DNA of 19,941 nucleotides from JANXSG01 sp038203935 (GCA_038203935.1 JBBRDM010000096.1:1-19941); one strand, 5' to 3'. Shown: positions 5,533 to 14,972, numbered from the stretch's first letter. Program-made: numbers and translations. Notes: generated by a model from the letters alone, not told the origin.

Positions 5533-8436
5533 CTAATTAAGAAAAATAAACTCTTTCAGATTGAACAGAACGTGGCAGAGATCACGCCACGAGCGCGGAT
5601 CGTCTGAAGCGCCGTACTCTGAATCCTGCTGTTTGAGAAATGCTCTGGTCGCAGTCAGCTCTTTATCATTTGGCGGGCGGCTGAATGCGGTTTCGTACAT
5701 GCCGATAATCCGCTGCTCGGGAATCTGGCTGGGAACTGCCAGAACTCGTTTTGACCAGACATCCGCCTGTTCGAGTACAAAAGGATTATTCATCATCGTC
5801 AGCGCCTGAGCGGGTACATTTGAGACAGTCCGCCTACCGATAGTAGTAAAAGGCACCGGGTAGTCGAACGCCATGAACATGGGAATCATGAAGTTCCGGC
5901 GGATGCTCATATAGATGCTGCGCCTTCCATCGCCATCCAGCGGCCCAGATTTTTCCGGACGCCCTCGGCCAACCATGAACGTGGTGAGAGCCGGCATCAC
6001 ACTCGGGCCGTAGAGCTTCTTATCCAATCTGCCCGAGACTGCCAGAACGGCATCGCGAATGGCTTCCGCCTCGAGACGCCGCACCGGATAGTGCTGCAGC
6101 AGCCGATTAGTTGGGTCCGCGAGTTCGGCTTTATCGGTAGGCTTACTGGACATTTGGTAGGAACTGGAACGCAGCATCAGACGATGCATCTTCTTGATCG
6201 ACCAGCCCTGATTTTTGAATTCAGCGGCAAGCCAGTCCAGCAATTCGGGATGTGATGGCGGCTGCCCCATGATTCCGAAGTCATCCGGAGACCGCACAAT
6301 TCCCTCCCCGAAATGATGCTGCCATATTCGATTGACCATTACTCTGGCTAGCAGAGTATTGGAGGGGGCAATCAACCTATTTGCCAGTTCCATACGGCCG
6401 CTGCCGCCCTCTTGACCGAACTCATTACCTCCACCAAACACCTGCAGGAAACTTCTCGGAGCTATCTCTCCCAACTGTTTGAAACTTCCCCGCACATGAA
6501 CATGATCGTTCTCACCTGTTCCATCGGCAATCGCCATTGCCCATTTTGGATCAGGAAGGGTGGCCTCAATCTCTGACCGTTGTTTCAAAAGCTTCGCAAG
6601 TCTGGCTTTATTCTCTGGAGAAAATTCGCTATATGCAATCGATTTTGTGGTCGATTGCAAACTTTCTATATCCTGTGGAGGAGTTCTGGTATCCGAGAAA
6701 ACAACAGCGTCCGAAATTAGCCTGCCGTTTCCCCTATCTACAAACTCAATATAAGCCCGATGACCCACCCATTTACTGACATTCTCACTATACCACTCCA
6801 TCTTATCAGGACTATGCACGCCTATCGTAAGACCGCCATAGATCGGTTCCTGTATTAGCTGGAAGCCATCTACTATCAGTCTCACCTGCGTATCATAACC
6901 AGCCAGATGATAGTATATAAACGGCTTTTTAATGGTAAATGTTGGTGATCGAAGAACACCGGTGAGTCGATCAGATAGGATTCCGCTATCGACAGTTTTG
7001 TTATTCGAAAGATGCCTTATTTGAAAGTCCGAACCTATTTGCTTAACTGCATCCGACCCTAAAGATGAGTGGCCGAAGGCTTCTCCGGTAGTTTTCCAAA
7101 CTTTCCAATCATCATCAGAGAATTCAGCATATCTCTCTTGACCTGGAAGGAGAGAATAGCTATATCTATCACTTAACTCGCTATGAATATTCGATATCGC
7201 CATACTTACCTGGGGACTTACATGCTCCAGAAGATGAATTGCCGGCATTATCTGTTCTGGTGGTGTAAGATTGGTAATATCGGCGCGGGAGCTTTTCATA
7301 AACCCGGAGAGTGCATAGTAGTCTCTGGTGGAGATCGGATCGAACTTGTGATCGTGGCAGCGTGCGCAGCCAACTGAGAGCCCTAAAAATGTTTTGCTGA
7401 ACACATCGATCTGATTGTCGATGTGCCCTGCCTGGTCTTCCATCAAATCGACTGGAGAGTGCGTTCCCTCACCCAGGAACCAGAATCCCGTGCCGAGAAT
7501 AGATTCGTTGGAAAGATACGTAGGGTTCAGGCGCGGCTTCAGCAGCAGGTCGCCTGCGATATGTTCTTTCACAAGCTGGTCGTATGGAACATCGGTATTG
7601 AACGCCCGGATTACGTAGTCCCGATACTGGTAGGCGTTCATTTTTTCGTAATCAAACTCGTGCCCATTCGTCTCTGCATAACGCATCAGGTCAAGCCAGT
7701 GTCGCCCCCATCTCTCTCCATAGTGAGGCGAGGCGAGCAGGCGGTCGACGACTTTTGCGTAGGCGTTGGGTGATCGATCCTGCAGGAAGTTATCGACCTC
7801 GGCGGGAGTGGGAGGCAGCCCGATAAGATCGTAAGTGACACGGCGAATAAGCGTTCGCCGATCCGCCGGTTTGGAGGGAATCAGACTATTCGTTTCCAGT
7901 TTGGCAAGGATAAATTTATCGATGGGATTTTTTGCCCAGGCACTATTCTTGACGACGGGAACAGCCTGCGGTTTGACCGGCTGAAACGACCAGTGTTTGG
8001 CGCGTTCTTTGATATTGAACGCCTTCTTTTGAGGAGCGGAGGGTGCGGCCTTATCCGAGTCAAGCCAGGGAGCTCCCATCTTCACCCATTCTGTCAGCAC
8101 GGCAATCTCTTCGCTGCTGAGTTTGCCGGATGGCGGCATCTGCAGGGGGGGATGTGTATACTGTACCGCGGCAATGATCAGACTCTTTTCCGGCTGTCCT
8201 GCGATGAAACCAGCCCCGCGCGCTCCGCCTTTGAGCAGTGCAGACCGACTGTCGAGAAGCAAATTGCTCATTGCGGTTTTACCAGAGTGGCAGGTGTAAC
8301 ATTTATCCGCGAGAATCGGGCGAATCTTCTTTTCGAAGAATTCACTCTGTGCCGGATTCTGCGCCTGACTCATGGAGATTACCGAGGAGAGAATGAATAA
8401 AGCGAGCATCAGGGTGAAAGAAGGGCGAAAGCACAC
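5533..8436 (-). CDS. PSCyt1-DUF1549-DUF1553 (PSD1) exported cytochrome-like protein
   Basis: 967 residues from a GTG at 8436. This start has GGGGGAG eight bases upstream and gives a normal signal peptide (CFRPSFTLMLALFILSSVISMSQAQ). The frame extends to an ATG at 8583 (1016 residues), but that adds a 49-residue Ser/Asn/Cys-rich lead unlike any signal peptide. Domains: PSCyt1 heme domain with CYTCH at 46-50 and QMPPSG at about 99-104; DUF1549 at about 168-375 with a second CxxCH (CARCHDHKFDPI, 357-368); an insert at about 381-641 containing a carbohydrate-binding-like beta sandwich (about 495-581, SPTFTIKKPFIYYHLAG); and DUF1553 at about 683-955 (NRIWQHHFGEGIVRSPDDFG). These are planctomycete-type periplasmic proteins of unknown reaction. 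It is the third gene of the likely operon with the WD40 and Ig-PSD1 genes. Confidence 0.9.
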   Translation of the reverse strand: MCFRPSFTLMLALFILSSVISMSQAQNPAQSEFFEKKIRPILADKCYTCHSGKTAMSNLLLDSRSALLKGGARGAGFIAGQPEKSLIIAAVQYTHPPLQMPPSGKLSSEEIAVLTEWVKMGAPWLDSDKAAPSAPQKKAFNIKERAKHWSFQPVKPQAVPVVKNSAWAKNPIDKFILAKLETNSLIPSKPADRRTLIRRVTYDLIGLPPTPAEVDNFLQDRSPNAYAKVVDRLLASPHYGERWGRHWLDLMRYAETNGHEFDYEKMNAYQYRDYVIRAFNTDVPYDQLVKEHIAGDLLLKPRLNPTYLSNESILGTGFWFLGEGTHSPVDLMEDQAGHIDNQIDVFSKTFLGLSVGCARCHDHKFDPISTRDYYALSGFMKSSRADITNLTPPEQIMPAIHLLEHVSPQVSMAISNIHSELSDRYSYSLLPGQERYAEFSDDDWKVWKTTGEAFGHSSLGSDAVKQIGSDFQIRHLSNNKTVDSGILSDRLTGVLRSPTFTIKKPFIYYHLAGYDTQVRLIVDGFQLIQEPIYGGLTIGVHSPDKMEWYSENVSKWVGHRAYIEFVDRGNGRLISDAVVFSDTRTPPQDIESLQSTTKSIAYSEFSPENKARLAKLLKQRSEIEATLPDPKWAMAIADGTGENDHVHVRGSFKQLGEIAPRSFLQVFGGGNEFGQEGGSGRMELANRLIAPSNTLLARVMVNRIWQHHFGEGIVRSPDDFGIMGQPPSHPELLDWLAAEFKNQGWSIKKMHRLMLRSSSYQMSSKPTDKAELADPTNRLLQHYPVRRLEAEAIRDAVLAVSGRLDKKLYGPSVMPALTTFMVGRGRPEKSGPLDGDGRRSIYMSIRRNFMIPMFMAFDYPVPFTTIGRRTVSNVPAQALTMMNNPFVLEQADVWSKRVLAVPSQIPEQRIIGMYETAFSRPPNDKELTATRAFLKQQDSEYGASDDPRSWRDLCHVLFNLKEFIFLN

Positions 8437-8444
8437 TTTAGACG

Positions 8445-8451
8445 CTCCCCC
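8445..8451 (-). promoter_or_regulatory. Ribosome binding site favouring the GTG start at 8436
   Basis: GGGGGAG on the minus strand sits eight bases before GTG 8436. The alternative ATG at 8583 has only GAGG, about 14 bases upstream. Together with the signal peptide position this favours the shorter protein; translational coupling to the WD40 gene four bases away would favour the longer one. Confidence 0.5.
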
Positions 8452-8587
8452 ATCCCTGGCGCAAACAGCTTGTTCGTTTGTGCTTGAATACAAACAGGCC
8501 GGGGAATTAGGTGAATTACGGATCAAAGAGTTATTCATTTTGAGTTTTGAAATCTGATTCAGAGATATGCTAAAGAGTTTCATTCCG

Positions 8588-10063
8588 TTAATTCTGCCTC
8601 GTGAGGGTAGATGTGCCCGGCGCCTTCCTCTGAGCGCGGCCGGGCTGAGCGTAAAAACTGTTTATCTGGCTGCCGTATTTCGTATTCCAGATATTAATCT
8701 CGCCACTGTATGAACCTGCTGCAATCCTGTCTCCAGAGGCATCTGTGGAAAGTGAGAAGAGCCAGTCGGACTGTCCTGGGAAAGTCCGAATTAATTTCTG
8801 AGAATTGAGATCAAACTCCTTCAAAATGCCGTCCGCAGATGCAGCGTATATCCTGTCACCTTTTACCGCCAGTGCAAACACGCCCTTCTTGAAACCGTGC
8901 TCGATATATCGAGTGTGACCCTGTTTGGCGAAACGCTCTTCCATATCGCCTGCATCCCCGGAATCCGCTTTTGCTTCGACCGGACTCCATAGCTGTATCC
9001 AGTTTCCCCTCCCAGCGCTGCAGGCAGCTGCCGATCCATTTTCGAAGACGAGAGAGTAAACCGGACTTTGTTCCATATACTTCCCGATCTGACGATTGTG
9101 TCCGTTATAGGTCGTGTAAAGCGATCCATCTGCCGCGTCGTAAATCTTTACGGTCATATCTTTACTAGAGCTCGCCACGAACTTACCATCGGGGCTAAAC
9201 CCAACCGCCGTCACCCAGTCGGAGTGTATGCTGCTCATCCAGACTCTTCTTCCAGAATCGGCATCATAGACCCGCACACTCATATCCGCTCCACCGACCG
9301 CGATTCGCTTTCCATCCGAGCTGAATACAGCCGAAAAGACTATGTCATTAAAAGTATCAAGCACTTTCGACCGTCTTCCTGATGCAATATCGACGAGTGC
9401 GGCCTCTCCATATTCACCCGGAGTGCCTCCTGCAATTAGAAAGGATTTGCCGTCTCGCGATACCGTAAGAGACTGAATTCGCTGGGGCAGATGCTCAATT
9501 CGGCGAATGAGTTTTCCTGAAAATGTGTCCCAAATTGTAATCTCGTTATATCCGCCTGCTGCGATTTCTCTATCTCCTGGCAAAAATGCGAGCGCCATCA
9601 CAGGAGATGCAGTTCGGTAAACTGCTGGCGCAGCGGGATGCTGCCTAGCTCCCACCAGGCTTTTTATAGGAACCGTCGCAGAGGAGCCGTCAAACTTTGC
9701 ACCACCGGCGATCCATGCCCGAATGAGCGCAATCTGCTCGGCCGAAAGGGGATCATCACTCTGCGGCATTCGTGCGGCTTCCACTTTCGCCGTGATAAGC
9801 TGGAAAAGCCGTGAATCCGCCGGCTTACCCGGAACAATCGAGTTCAGGCCCGATGCGCCCTTCGTGGAAAGTCCCCGGAAAGTATCTACTCGATACCCCC
9901 CTAGATGGACACGTTCGCCATGGCATCCTGAACAACGTTTCAGCAGAATTGGCGCCACATCACGCAAAAAACTGGTTTCTGCTGTAGCGGAATGTGCACC
10001 GGCAAACGCAGTTAGACTAAGGAATATAGATCCAATGAGTTTTATATTAAAAAGACGACACAT
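8588..10063 (-). CDS. Exported c-type cytochrome (PSCyt1) fused to a WD40 propeller
   Basis: 491 residues. Signal peptide at 1-29 (FNIKLIGSIFLSLTAFAGAHSATAE), a PSCyt1 heme domain with FLRDVAPILLKRCSGCHGE (CxxCH at 44-48) and the distal ARMPQSDDPLS (about 97-107, the Met being a likely axial ligand), then seven or so WD-type blades from about 150 to 470. Clear blades include EITIWDTFSGKLIRRI, MSVRVYDADSGRRVW, MTVKIYDAADGSLY, NWIQLWSP, GILKEFDLNSQKLIRTF and GEINIWNTKYGSQI. Such hybrids accompany DUF1549/DUF1553 genes in planctomycete-like genomes and are thought to act as exported redox or scaffold proteins. GAGGA lies upstream of the ATG. It starts 24 bases after the Ig-PSD1 gene ends, indicating one operon. 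No enzymatic role can be read from sequence. Confidence 0.9.
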   Translation of the reverse strand: MCRLFNIKLIGSIFLSLTAFAGAHSATAETSFLRDVAPILLKRCSGCHGERVHLGGYRVDTFRGLSTKGASGLNSIVPGKPADSRLFQLITAKVEAARMPQSDDPLSAEQIALIRAWIAGGAKFDGSSATVPIKSLVGARQHPAAPAVYRTASPVMALAFLPGDREIAAGGYNEITIWDTFSGKLIRRIEHLPQRIQSLTVSRDGKSFLIAGGTPGEYGEAALVDIASGRRSKVLDTFNDIVFSAVFSSDGKRIAVGGADMSVRVYDADSGRRVWMSSIHSDWVTAVGFSPDGKFVASSSKDMTVKIYDAADGSLYTTYNGHNRQIGKYMEQSPVYSLVFENGSAAACSAGRGNWIQLWSPVEAKADSGDAGDMEERFAKQGHTRYIEHGFKKGVFALAVKGDRIYAASADGILKEFDLNSQKLIRTFPGQSDWLFSLSTDASGDRIAAGSYSGEINIWNTKYGSQINSFYAQPGRAQRKAPGTSTLTRQN

Positions 10064-10087
10064 AGAACCGCTTTCCTCATTTTCAAT

Positions 10088-13000
10088 CTAATGCTGGAAC
10101 AGAAACTCCTGCGTATTCATTACTGTCCAAATGAGATCGGTAACTGCGTTTTTCTTATCCGGTCCCTTTGCAAGGAATGCAGCAGCTGTTTTAGTCTCTT
10201 TTTCAGAAGGATAGCGTGATAGCGCAGACAGATAGAGCGTATTCACCAGATTTCTATCATCCAGTTTCATATAGGTGTCCGCACCAGACTGCGCCATTTT
10301 GTAGGCTGTCTCACCGTTCAGCAGCTCCAGCGCCTGCAGGAGAGTGGGCGATTTTCGCCTTTCGCAAGTGCAGGCAGTCTCGCGCAGCGGCTGTCCAAAA
10401 GTCACCGTGAAAGCGGTCGCCTCCGGGTACGGCCTCTGGGTGGCATATTCCATACGATTATCCAGAGAGTCTAATTTTTCCTGGAGGATATTGTGCGCTG
10501 CATCTGTTTCGATGAAGTAGTTGTGAATTAATTTTTTTTGATCCTCAGATAACGCATCCGAACCGGCAAGTATTTCCAACGAATAGGACAGATAGGGTGA
10601 AATACTCTTCTCGTCTTGCTTCTTATTCGTTTTGGGAAGATCAAAACCGACGTGAAATGCGGAATTTGCCGCTTTGTAAGCAGCTTTAAGGATTAGATCG
10701 TTGTTTCCACTGGCGAGTTTGAGCGTAACATGATACTCGTCCTCTTTCTGAGCAAGCTGTACTGGCTTTCCATTCAGCCACACTTCCAAATTGCCTGCCT
10801 TCATATTGAAACTTATCTCAGAAGAAGAAAGACTGTGAATATTTCGTCGAAAATAATACACTTGATCGGGTTCATTTTTCAGCTCGTAAAACGACCCCTC
10901 CAGAATATCCGTCCATTTATTCCAGCCTGAGGTACTGCCTGATGGCAGCTGGCTGTTCGGCTTGAGCGGCCCGGCTGAACTCCAGATTCCCAGCCAGACT
11001 GGAAGTGACTCTAACTCTTTTCGCTTATCCATTACCCACGCGTTAAAAGTCAATTCGTGCTTTTGCATCTCCTCGTCAAGCTGTTTCACCAACTCCATTC
11101 TCCGCTCGGAAATGGTCTTTATGGAGGATAGCGCGCGGGTTGTGTATCCAATTGCGTCCTTCATCTGCTCGGCAGTGAGTTCCCGAATCCTTGCGTGTGA
11201 GAATAGACTGTCTTCCGATTCGTTAAACCGGTTCGTCTGGGTGGAACGCTGATAAGTCTGGCTGCGGCAGATCAGTTCTATCATGTGCTTCCGATCGTAT
11301 CCGCTCTTTTCAAACTCCGCTGCCAGCGCATCCAGCAGCGCCTTGTTCGAAGCTGGATTGGAAGAGCGGAAATCGTCGACCGGCTCCACAATTCCACGGC
11401 CCATCAACTCGGACCAAATTCTGTTCACCTCAACGCGAGCGAATAATGGATTTCCTTTTTTCGTCAGCCAATCAGCAAAAAGAGTTCTACGATCCTCATG
11501 GAAGCTATTCAGCGCAGCCTTCTTCGGAAATCCCCACGGAGACATGATTTCTTTCGTGGTCGGGAGCAGAGATTCCCCGGTACTGGCTAGCCGAACCGTT
11601 CCATTCGCTGCAGTCGTCCTTGCGAACACGGCTCCAAGGCTGTAATAGTCGCGCATTGTCCAGTTTTCAAAAGGATGGTTATGGCACTTGGCGCACTCCA
11701 GTCTCGACCCAAGAAATACCTGCGCTGTCAGCTCTGTTCTCTCTTCCGTGGTAGGAATTGCCAGGAAGTAACCAGCACCTGGCGATTGTTCTACGTTCCC
11801 GGAAGCGGTGAGAATCGCCCGTGCAAACTGATCGTAAGGCATGTTCGTCCGCATCGCATCCACAATCCATCGCGAAAAATCTTCCGCTTCTTTCTGTTTC
11901 AGCTTCGCTGGAGAGACGCGCATCAGGTCAGCTTTTTTTAACGCCCAGAATCGCGCATACTCTTCTGTTTTCAACAGCGATTCGATCAGACGTTCGCGCT
12001 TATCCGAAGATCTATCAGCTAAAAAAGTCCGCGCCGTTTCACCGCCCGGCAGCATGCCGGTCAAATCAAGTGATAGTCGGCGAAGAAAAACCTGGTCACT
12101 GCATGTTGGAGAGGGAAGATACTGCAGTTGTTTCAGTTTATCGTCGACAAGTTTATCGATGAAGTTATTTTCGTGCGTTTTTTTCCAGACGAAACCGGGA
12201 ATATCCTCAACGAGTGTGATATTCACCGACTGCAGTTTATCCAGATAGCGCACACTGATGGCGGTCTGCCCACGGCTGCGCCCGGTTATAAGGCCGTCTG
12301 TATCGACCGCAGCTACTGTCTGGTTCGAACTTTCATAGGTGGAAATCGCAGTCACGTCTCTTTTGGAACCGTCTGAATACGAGGCCAGGACACTCAGCTG
12401 CTGGCGCATAAAGGGAGCACGAAGAAGTCGGCTGGTACCCGGCGTTATTGTAATCGCGGTGCATTCAACGGAAGGAATATCGATGTTCGCGCCTTCGTCT
12501 ATCCAGTTCCGAATAATGCGATAGCCTGTGTCGGTTTTCCGAAGCCGCTTCCCGCCTACGTGCGGGATTTCCAGCAGCGGCTTTTTCATCATGAGGCTGT
12601 CGAGAGGCTCCATCACATTCACTCGGCGGCTAAGCCCGTCGCGGGTGAGAGAAATTCTATCGATCTGAGGATCATATCCGAACAGCGAGAGTGAAAACCC
12701 GCCTTTTCCATGTGGCGATCCGTGGCACGAGCCTGTAGCACAGCCTTGTTTGGTCAGGATAGGAATGGTCTCAAAAGTAAAACGGATGGGATCCGGTTTA
12801 TCGATATTGGATATCACTGCAGGAATTACCAACGTTTTCCCGCCTGCGATCACTTTTATTGTTGTGTTTCCATTCCCTACCGGAACGGCTCGGCTTCCAT
12901 CTATTCGGATAATGCTTTTATTGTCAGGCTGAAATTTTGCGGATGGGGTGAGGTCATAAACTTCGGACTTAAAATAGCCGGTGACTACGATCTGGCGGTA

Positions 13001-13147
13001 AGCCCGTCTGCTGTCGAGATGAATTTCCTTTGGAGATACAACAATCCGGTCAGGCACTTTCATACTCGAAGCAACCGCGACCTTCACGCAGGAGATGGCG
13101 CAGAACATAAAAATAAGGGTATTCAAGCCAACGCAGTATTGCCGCAT
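10088..13147 (-). CDS. Ig-like (BIG2)-DUF1549-DUF1553 exported protein (PSD1 type)
   Basis: 1019 residues; ATG with GGGAG a few bases upstream. Signal peptide 1-27. Two bacterial Ig-like stretches: about 32-112 (RIVVSPKEIHLDSRRAYRQIVVTGYF) and about 232-312 (YSDGSKRDVTAISTYESSNQTVAAVDTDGLITGRSRGQTAISV). Between them is the atypical heme-type motif C136ATGSC141H142 (CX4CH) in GCATGSCHG, then SLSLFGYDPQID. DUF1549 covers about 325-510 with a normal CxxCH (CAKCH, 485-489, in ECAKCHNHPFENW). DUF1553 begins at about 552 (DWLTKKGNPLFARVEVNRIWSE) and is interrupted from about 665 to 905 by a coiled-coil plus beta-sandwich insert (VWLGIWSSAGP, LEVWLNGKP). It resumes with FTVTFGQPLRETACTCERRKSPTL. First gene of the three-gene operon. 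Probably periplasmic; function unknown. Confidence 0.9.
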   Translation of the reverse strand: MRQYCVGLNTLIFMFCAISCVKVAVASSMKVPDRIVVSPKEIHLDSRRAYRQIVVTGYFKSEVYDLTPSAKFQPDNKSIIRIDGSRAVPVGNGNTTIKVIAGGKTLVIPAVISNIDKPDPIRFTFETIPILTKQGCATGSCHGSPHGKGGFSLSLFGYDPQIDRISLTRDGLSRRVNVMEPLDSLMMKKPLLEIPHVGGKRLRKTDTGYRIIRNWIDEGANIDIPSVECTAITITPGTSRLLRAPFMRQQLSVLASYSDGSKRDVTAISTYESSNQTVAAVDTDGLITGRSRGQTAISVRYLDKLQSVNITLVEDIPGFVWKKTHENNFIDKLVDDKLKQLQYLPSPTCSDQVFLRRLSLDLTGMLPGGETARTFLADRSSDKRERLIESLLKTEEYARFWALKKADLMRVSPAKLKQKEAEDFSRWIVDAMRTNMPYDQFARAILTASGNVEQSPGAGYFLAIPTTEERTELTAQVFLGSRLECAKCHNHPFENWTMRDYYSLGAVFARTTAANGTVRLASTGESLLPTTKEIMSPWGFPKKAALNSFHEDRRTLFADWLTKKGNPLFARVEVNRIWSELMGRGIVEPVDDFRSSNPASNKALLDALAAEFEKSGYDRKHMIELICRSQTYQRSTQTNRFNESEDSLFSHARIRELTAEQMKDAIGYTTRALSSIKTISERRMELVKQLDEEMQKHELTFNAWVMDKRKELESLPVWLGIWSSAGPLKPNSQLPSGSTSGWNKWTDILEGSFYELKNEPDQVYYFRRNIHSLSSSEISFNMKAGNLEVWLNGKPVQLAQKEDEYHVTLKLASGNNDLILKAAYKAANSAFHVGFDLPKTNKKQDEKSISPYLSYSLEILAGSDALSEDQKKLIHNYFIETDAAHNILQEKLDSLDNRMEYATQRPYPEATAFTVTFGQPLRETACTCERRKSPTLLQALELLNGETAYKMAQSGADTYMKLDDRNLVNTLYLSALSRYPSEKETKTAAAFLAKGPDKKNAVTDLIWTVMNTQEFLFQH

Positions 13148-13218
13148 TCAATTCTCCCAGCACCATCACCACGAATATGATTATAATACTGCTGCTTCCA
13201 TGCACTCGACAAGTTTTA

Positions 13219-13360
13219 ATTTAAACACGGAATACACGGAACACACGGAAAAAGCAAAGAGAAAATAATACTATTTTATCTAAATTGAACGTGCAGCAGA
13301 AGAAGCTGAATGATTTTGCATCCGCTTTTTCCGTGTGTTCCGTGTATTCCTTGGTTAAAT
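13219..13360. repeat. 37-bp inverted repeat with 68-nt spacer (ACACGGA family)
   Basis: Arms 13219-13255 and 13324-13360 are reverse complements with two mismatches in 37 bases. Each arm holds copies of ACACGGA at 9-nt spacing (13225, 13234 and 13243 in the left arm; the outer copy is degenerate in the right arm) and ends in an A-rich GAAAAAGC. The right arm starts 72 bases after the stop of the upstream DUF1501 gene. The layout matches the CGCGAAG element at 3744-3876 although the sequence is unrelated. The rest of 13148-13431 holds nothing else I recognise. Confidence 0.9.
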
Positions 13361-13431
13361 ATAAATAAATATATACAGCTCAAATGGGCATAGAAATTCT
13401 TGGATTCGGATTTCGTGGTGGTCAATCAGTT

Positions 13432-14862
13432 TTAAAATAGTTCGGGTATTGGTTTTCCGCGCGCAGCTATAAATACCGGTCGACCAGTCGGTGTATGCAG
13501 CGGCTTGGAACGGTCAATACCGAGTTTTTCATAGATAGTGGCAGCATAGTCTTCAATAGTATAGGCCATAGAACTGGTTATATACCCTCCATCGCGATCT
13601 GTGGACCCGACTACCTGCCCGCCCGGAACGCCTGCACCTGCAAAAGCGAACGAAAAAGCGTGTGTCCAGTGATCACGGCCCTGGCGCTCGTTGATGTGGG
13701 GGGTCCGCCCGAACTCAGTAACGAAACAGACGAGAGTTTCATCGAGAAGGCCGCGCTGATCCAGATCTTCGATGAGGGCGGCGAATGCCTGATCGGTGGA
13801 GCCCATCATCGGCCAGGTGGCAATTCCGTATCTGCCAGCGCCGGCGCCTCCGTTGGGAATGTTCGTATGGCTGGTGGAGTAGATCGCATCGTGGTGATCC
13901 CAGTTCATATTGCCGCCGCCATTGTAGGTGACTGCCTTGCCGTCCTTGAAGGAGTTGGTGGGTTCGCGCACATCGACGGTGACATATCTCACGCCGGATT
14001 CTATCAGTTTTCTTGCCAGAAGGTAGCACTGGCCGCGATGCCCGGAGCCGTACTTTTCGCGTGTGCTGGCAGATTCTGTATTGAGATCGAATGCTTTGCG
14101 CGTGAGGGGATTGGTGAGCATGTCGGTGGCCTGGGTCATCAGCGAGCGCATCGCCTGCACGTCTTTGGCTCCACCGGCGTTCACATACCCCACATCGAGC
14201 GAGCTGAGCAGATCACGGCGGTCTTTGAAGCGGCGTTCATCGATTCCGGCGAGAAGGCCGAGATTGGGAACGCGCCAGCTGGGATCGGCAGGGCTGCCGC
14301 CGGTCTTGAAGACGGCAAACCCGGGCGGGAGGAAGCCGACGCGGGACATCTCTGCCTGTTCGCTGGTGCCGGGAACGAGTATATTGGAGGGAAGATAGAG
14401 GGTTTCTGCGCCCATGCGATGCGCGACGACGGAACTGATATCGGGCATATCGACGGGGCCGCCGGGCGCTTCGCCGGAGTAGATATACTGCGAGCCTTTG
14501 GGATGCGAGTTGCCCACGCCGGGGGTCGGCTGCGTCATGCAGCGTACAACAGTGAGCTTGTTTGCGAAGCGCGCCGTCTTAGTTAAAAGCTCGGTGAAAT
14601 AGACTCCGTCCACATTGGTTTTGATGGGCTTGAACGGGCTGCGATGCTCGGCGGGAGTGTCCGGCTTAGGATCCCAGGTATCGATATGGGAGACGCCTCC
14701 CTGCTCGAAGATCACCAGCACTCGCCTGGCGCGCCCGTTTCCTTTTTGAGCGGTTTCGGAGGCGCTGACATCCAGGCCGGTGATGGCCGAGAGAACACCG
14801 CCCAGTCCGATCCCGATAAAATTTCGCCTGGTTATATCCTGGTGTGCGTGCATATGATTCAA
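13432..14862 (-). CDS. DUF1501 protein, Tat-exported (second paralogue)
   Basis: 476 residues from a TTG at 14862 that has GGAG five bases upstream. An ATG three codons later (14853) is the alternative, with GGAG then 14 bases away. Tat signal DITRRNFIGIGLGGVLSAITGL at 9-30. Family motifs: VLVIFEQGGVSHIDTWDPKP (48-67), where E53-QGG replaces the MDGG of its paralogue at 3909-5342, MNWDHHD (319-325), TEFGRTP (382-388) and GRDHWTHAFSFAFAGAG (395-411). The last two motifs sit at the same residue numbers as in the paralogue, but overall similarity is low, so this is an old divergence. It lies 284 bp upstream of the Ig-PSD1 gene, separated by an inverted repeat, so it may be its own transcription unit. 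Reaction unknown. Confidence 0.92.
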   Translation of the reverse strand: MNHMHAHQDITRRNFIGIGLGGVLSAITGLDVSASETAQKGNGRARRVLVIFEQGGVSHIDTWDPKPDTPAEHRSPFKPIKTNVDGVYFTELLTKTARFANKLTVVRCMTQPTPGVGNSHPKGSQYIYSGEAPGGPVDMPDISSVVAHRMGAETLYLPSNILVPGTSEQAEMSRVGFLPPGFAVFKTGGSPADPSWRVPNLGLLAGIDERRFKDRRDLLSSLDVGYVNAGGAKDVQAMRSLMTQATDMLTNPLTRKAFDLNTESASTREKYGSGHRGQCYLLARKLIESGVRYVTVDVREPTNSFKDGKAVTYNGGGNMNWDHHDAIYSTSHTNIPNGGAGAGRYGIATWPMMGSTDQAFAALIEDLDQRGLLDETLVCFVTEFGRTPHINERQGRDHWTHAFSFAFAGAGVPGGQVVGSTDRDGGYITSSMAYTIEDYAATIYEKLGIDRSKPLHTPTGRPVFIAARGKPIPELF

Positions 14863-14906
14863 TTATACTCCATCTTTTGAGAATCAAGTTTACGCAGATC
14901 TCAGAA

Positions 14907-14946
14907 CTCGCTCTCCTCTCACGAAGTTTTGTGCGAGGAGAGCGAG
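14907..14946 (-). terminator. Long hairpin after the triple-HTH gene
   Basis: CTCGCTCTCCTC and GAGGAGAGCGAG pair perfectly over 12 bp; after one mismatch a further CAC/GTG pair closes an 8-nt loop. It begins 27 bases past the stop of the HTH gene (14973) and lies before the DUF1501 start. No U-tract follows on the minus strand, so it may instead stabilise the mRNA end. Confidence 0.55.
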
Positions 14947-14972
14947 AAAGTTTTGGAGTTCACTGCATAGTT

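Noticed and set aside
13495..14586. Long open frame (363 codons) on the plus strand opposite the second DUF1501 gene
   Set aside because: The minus strand has full DUF1501 motifs and a Tat signal; the plus frame has no recognisable domain and is Gly/Ala/Ile-rich, as expected of the antisense of a GC-biased gene.
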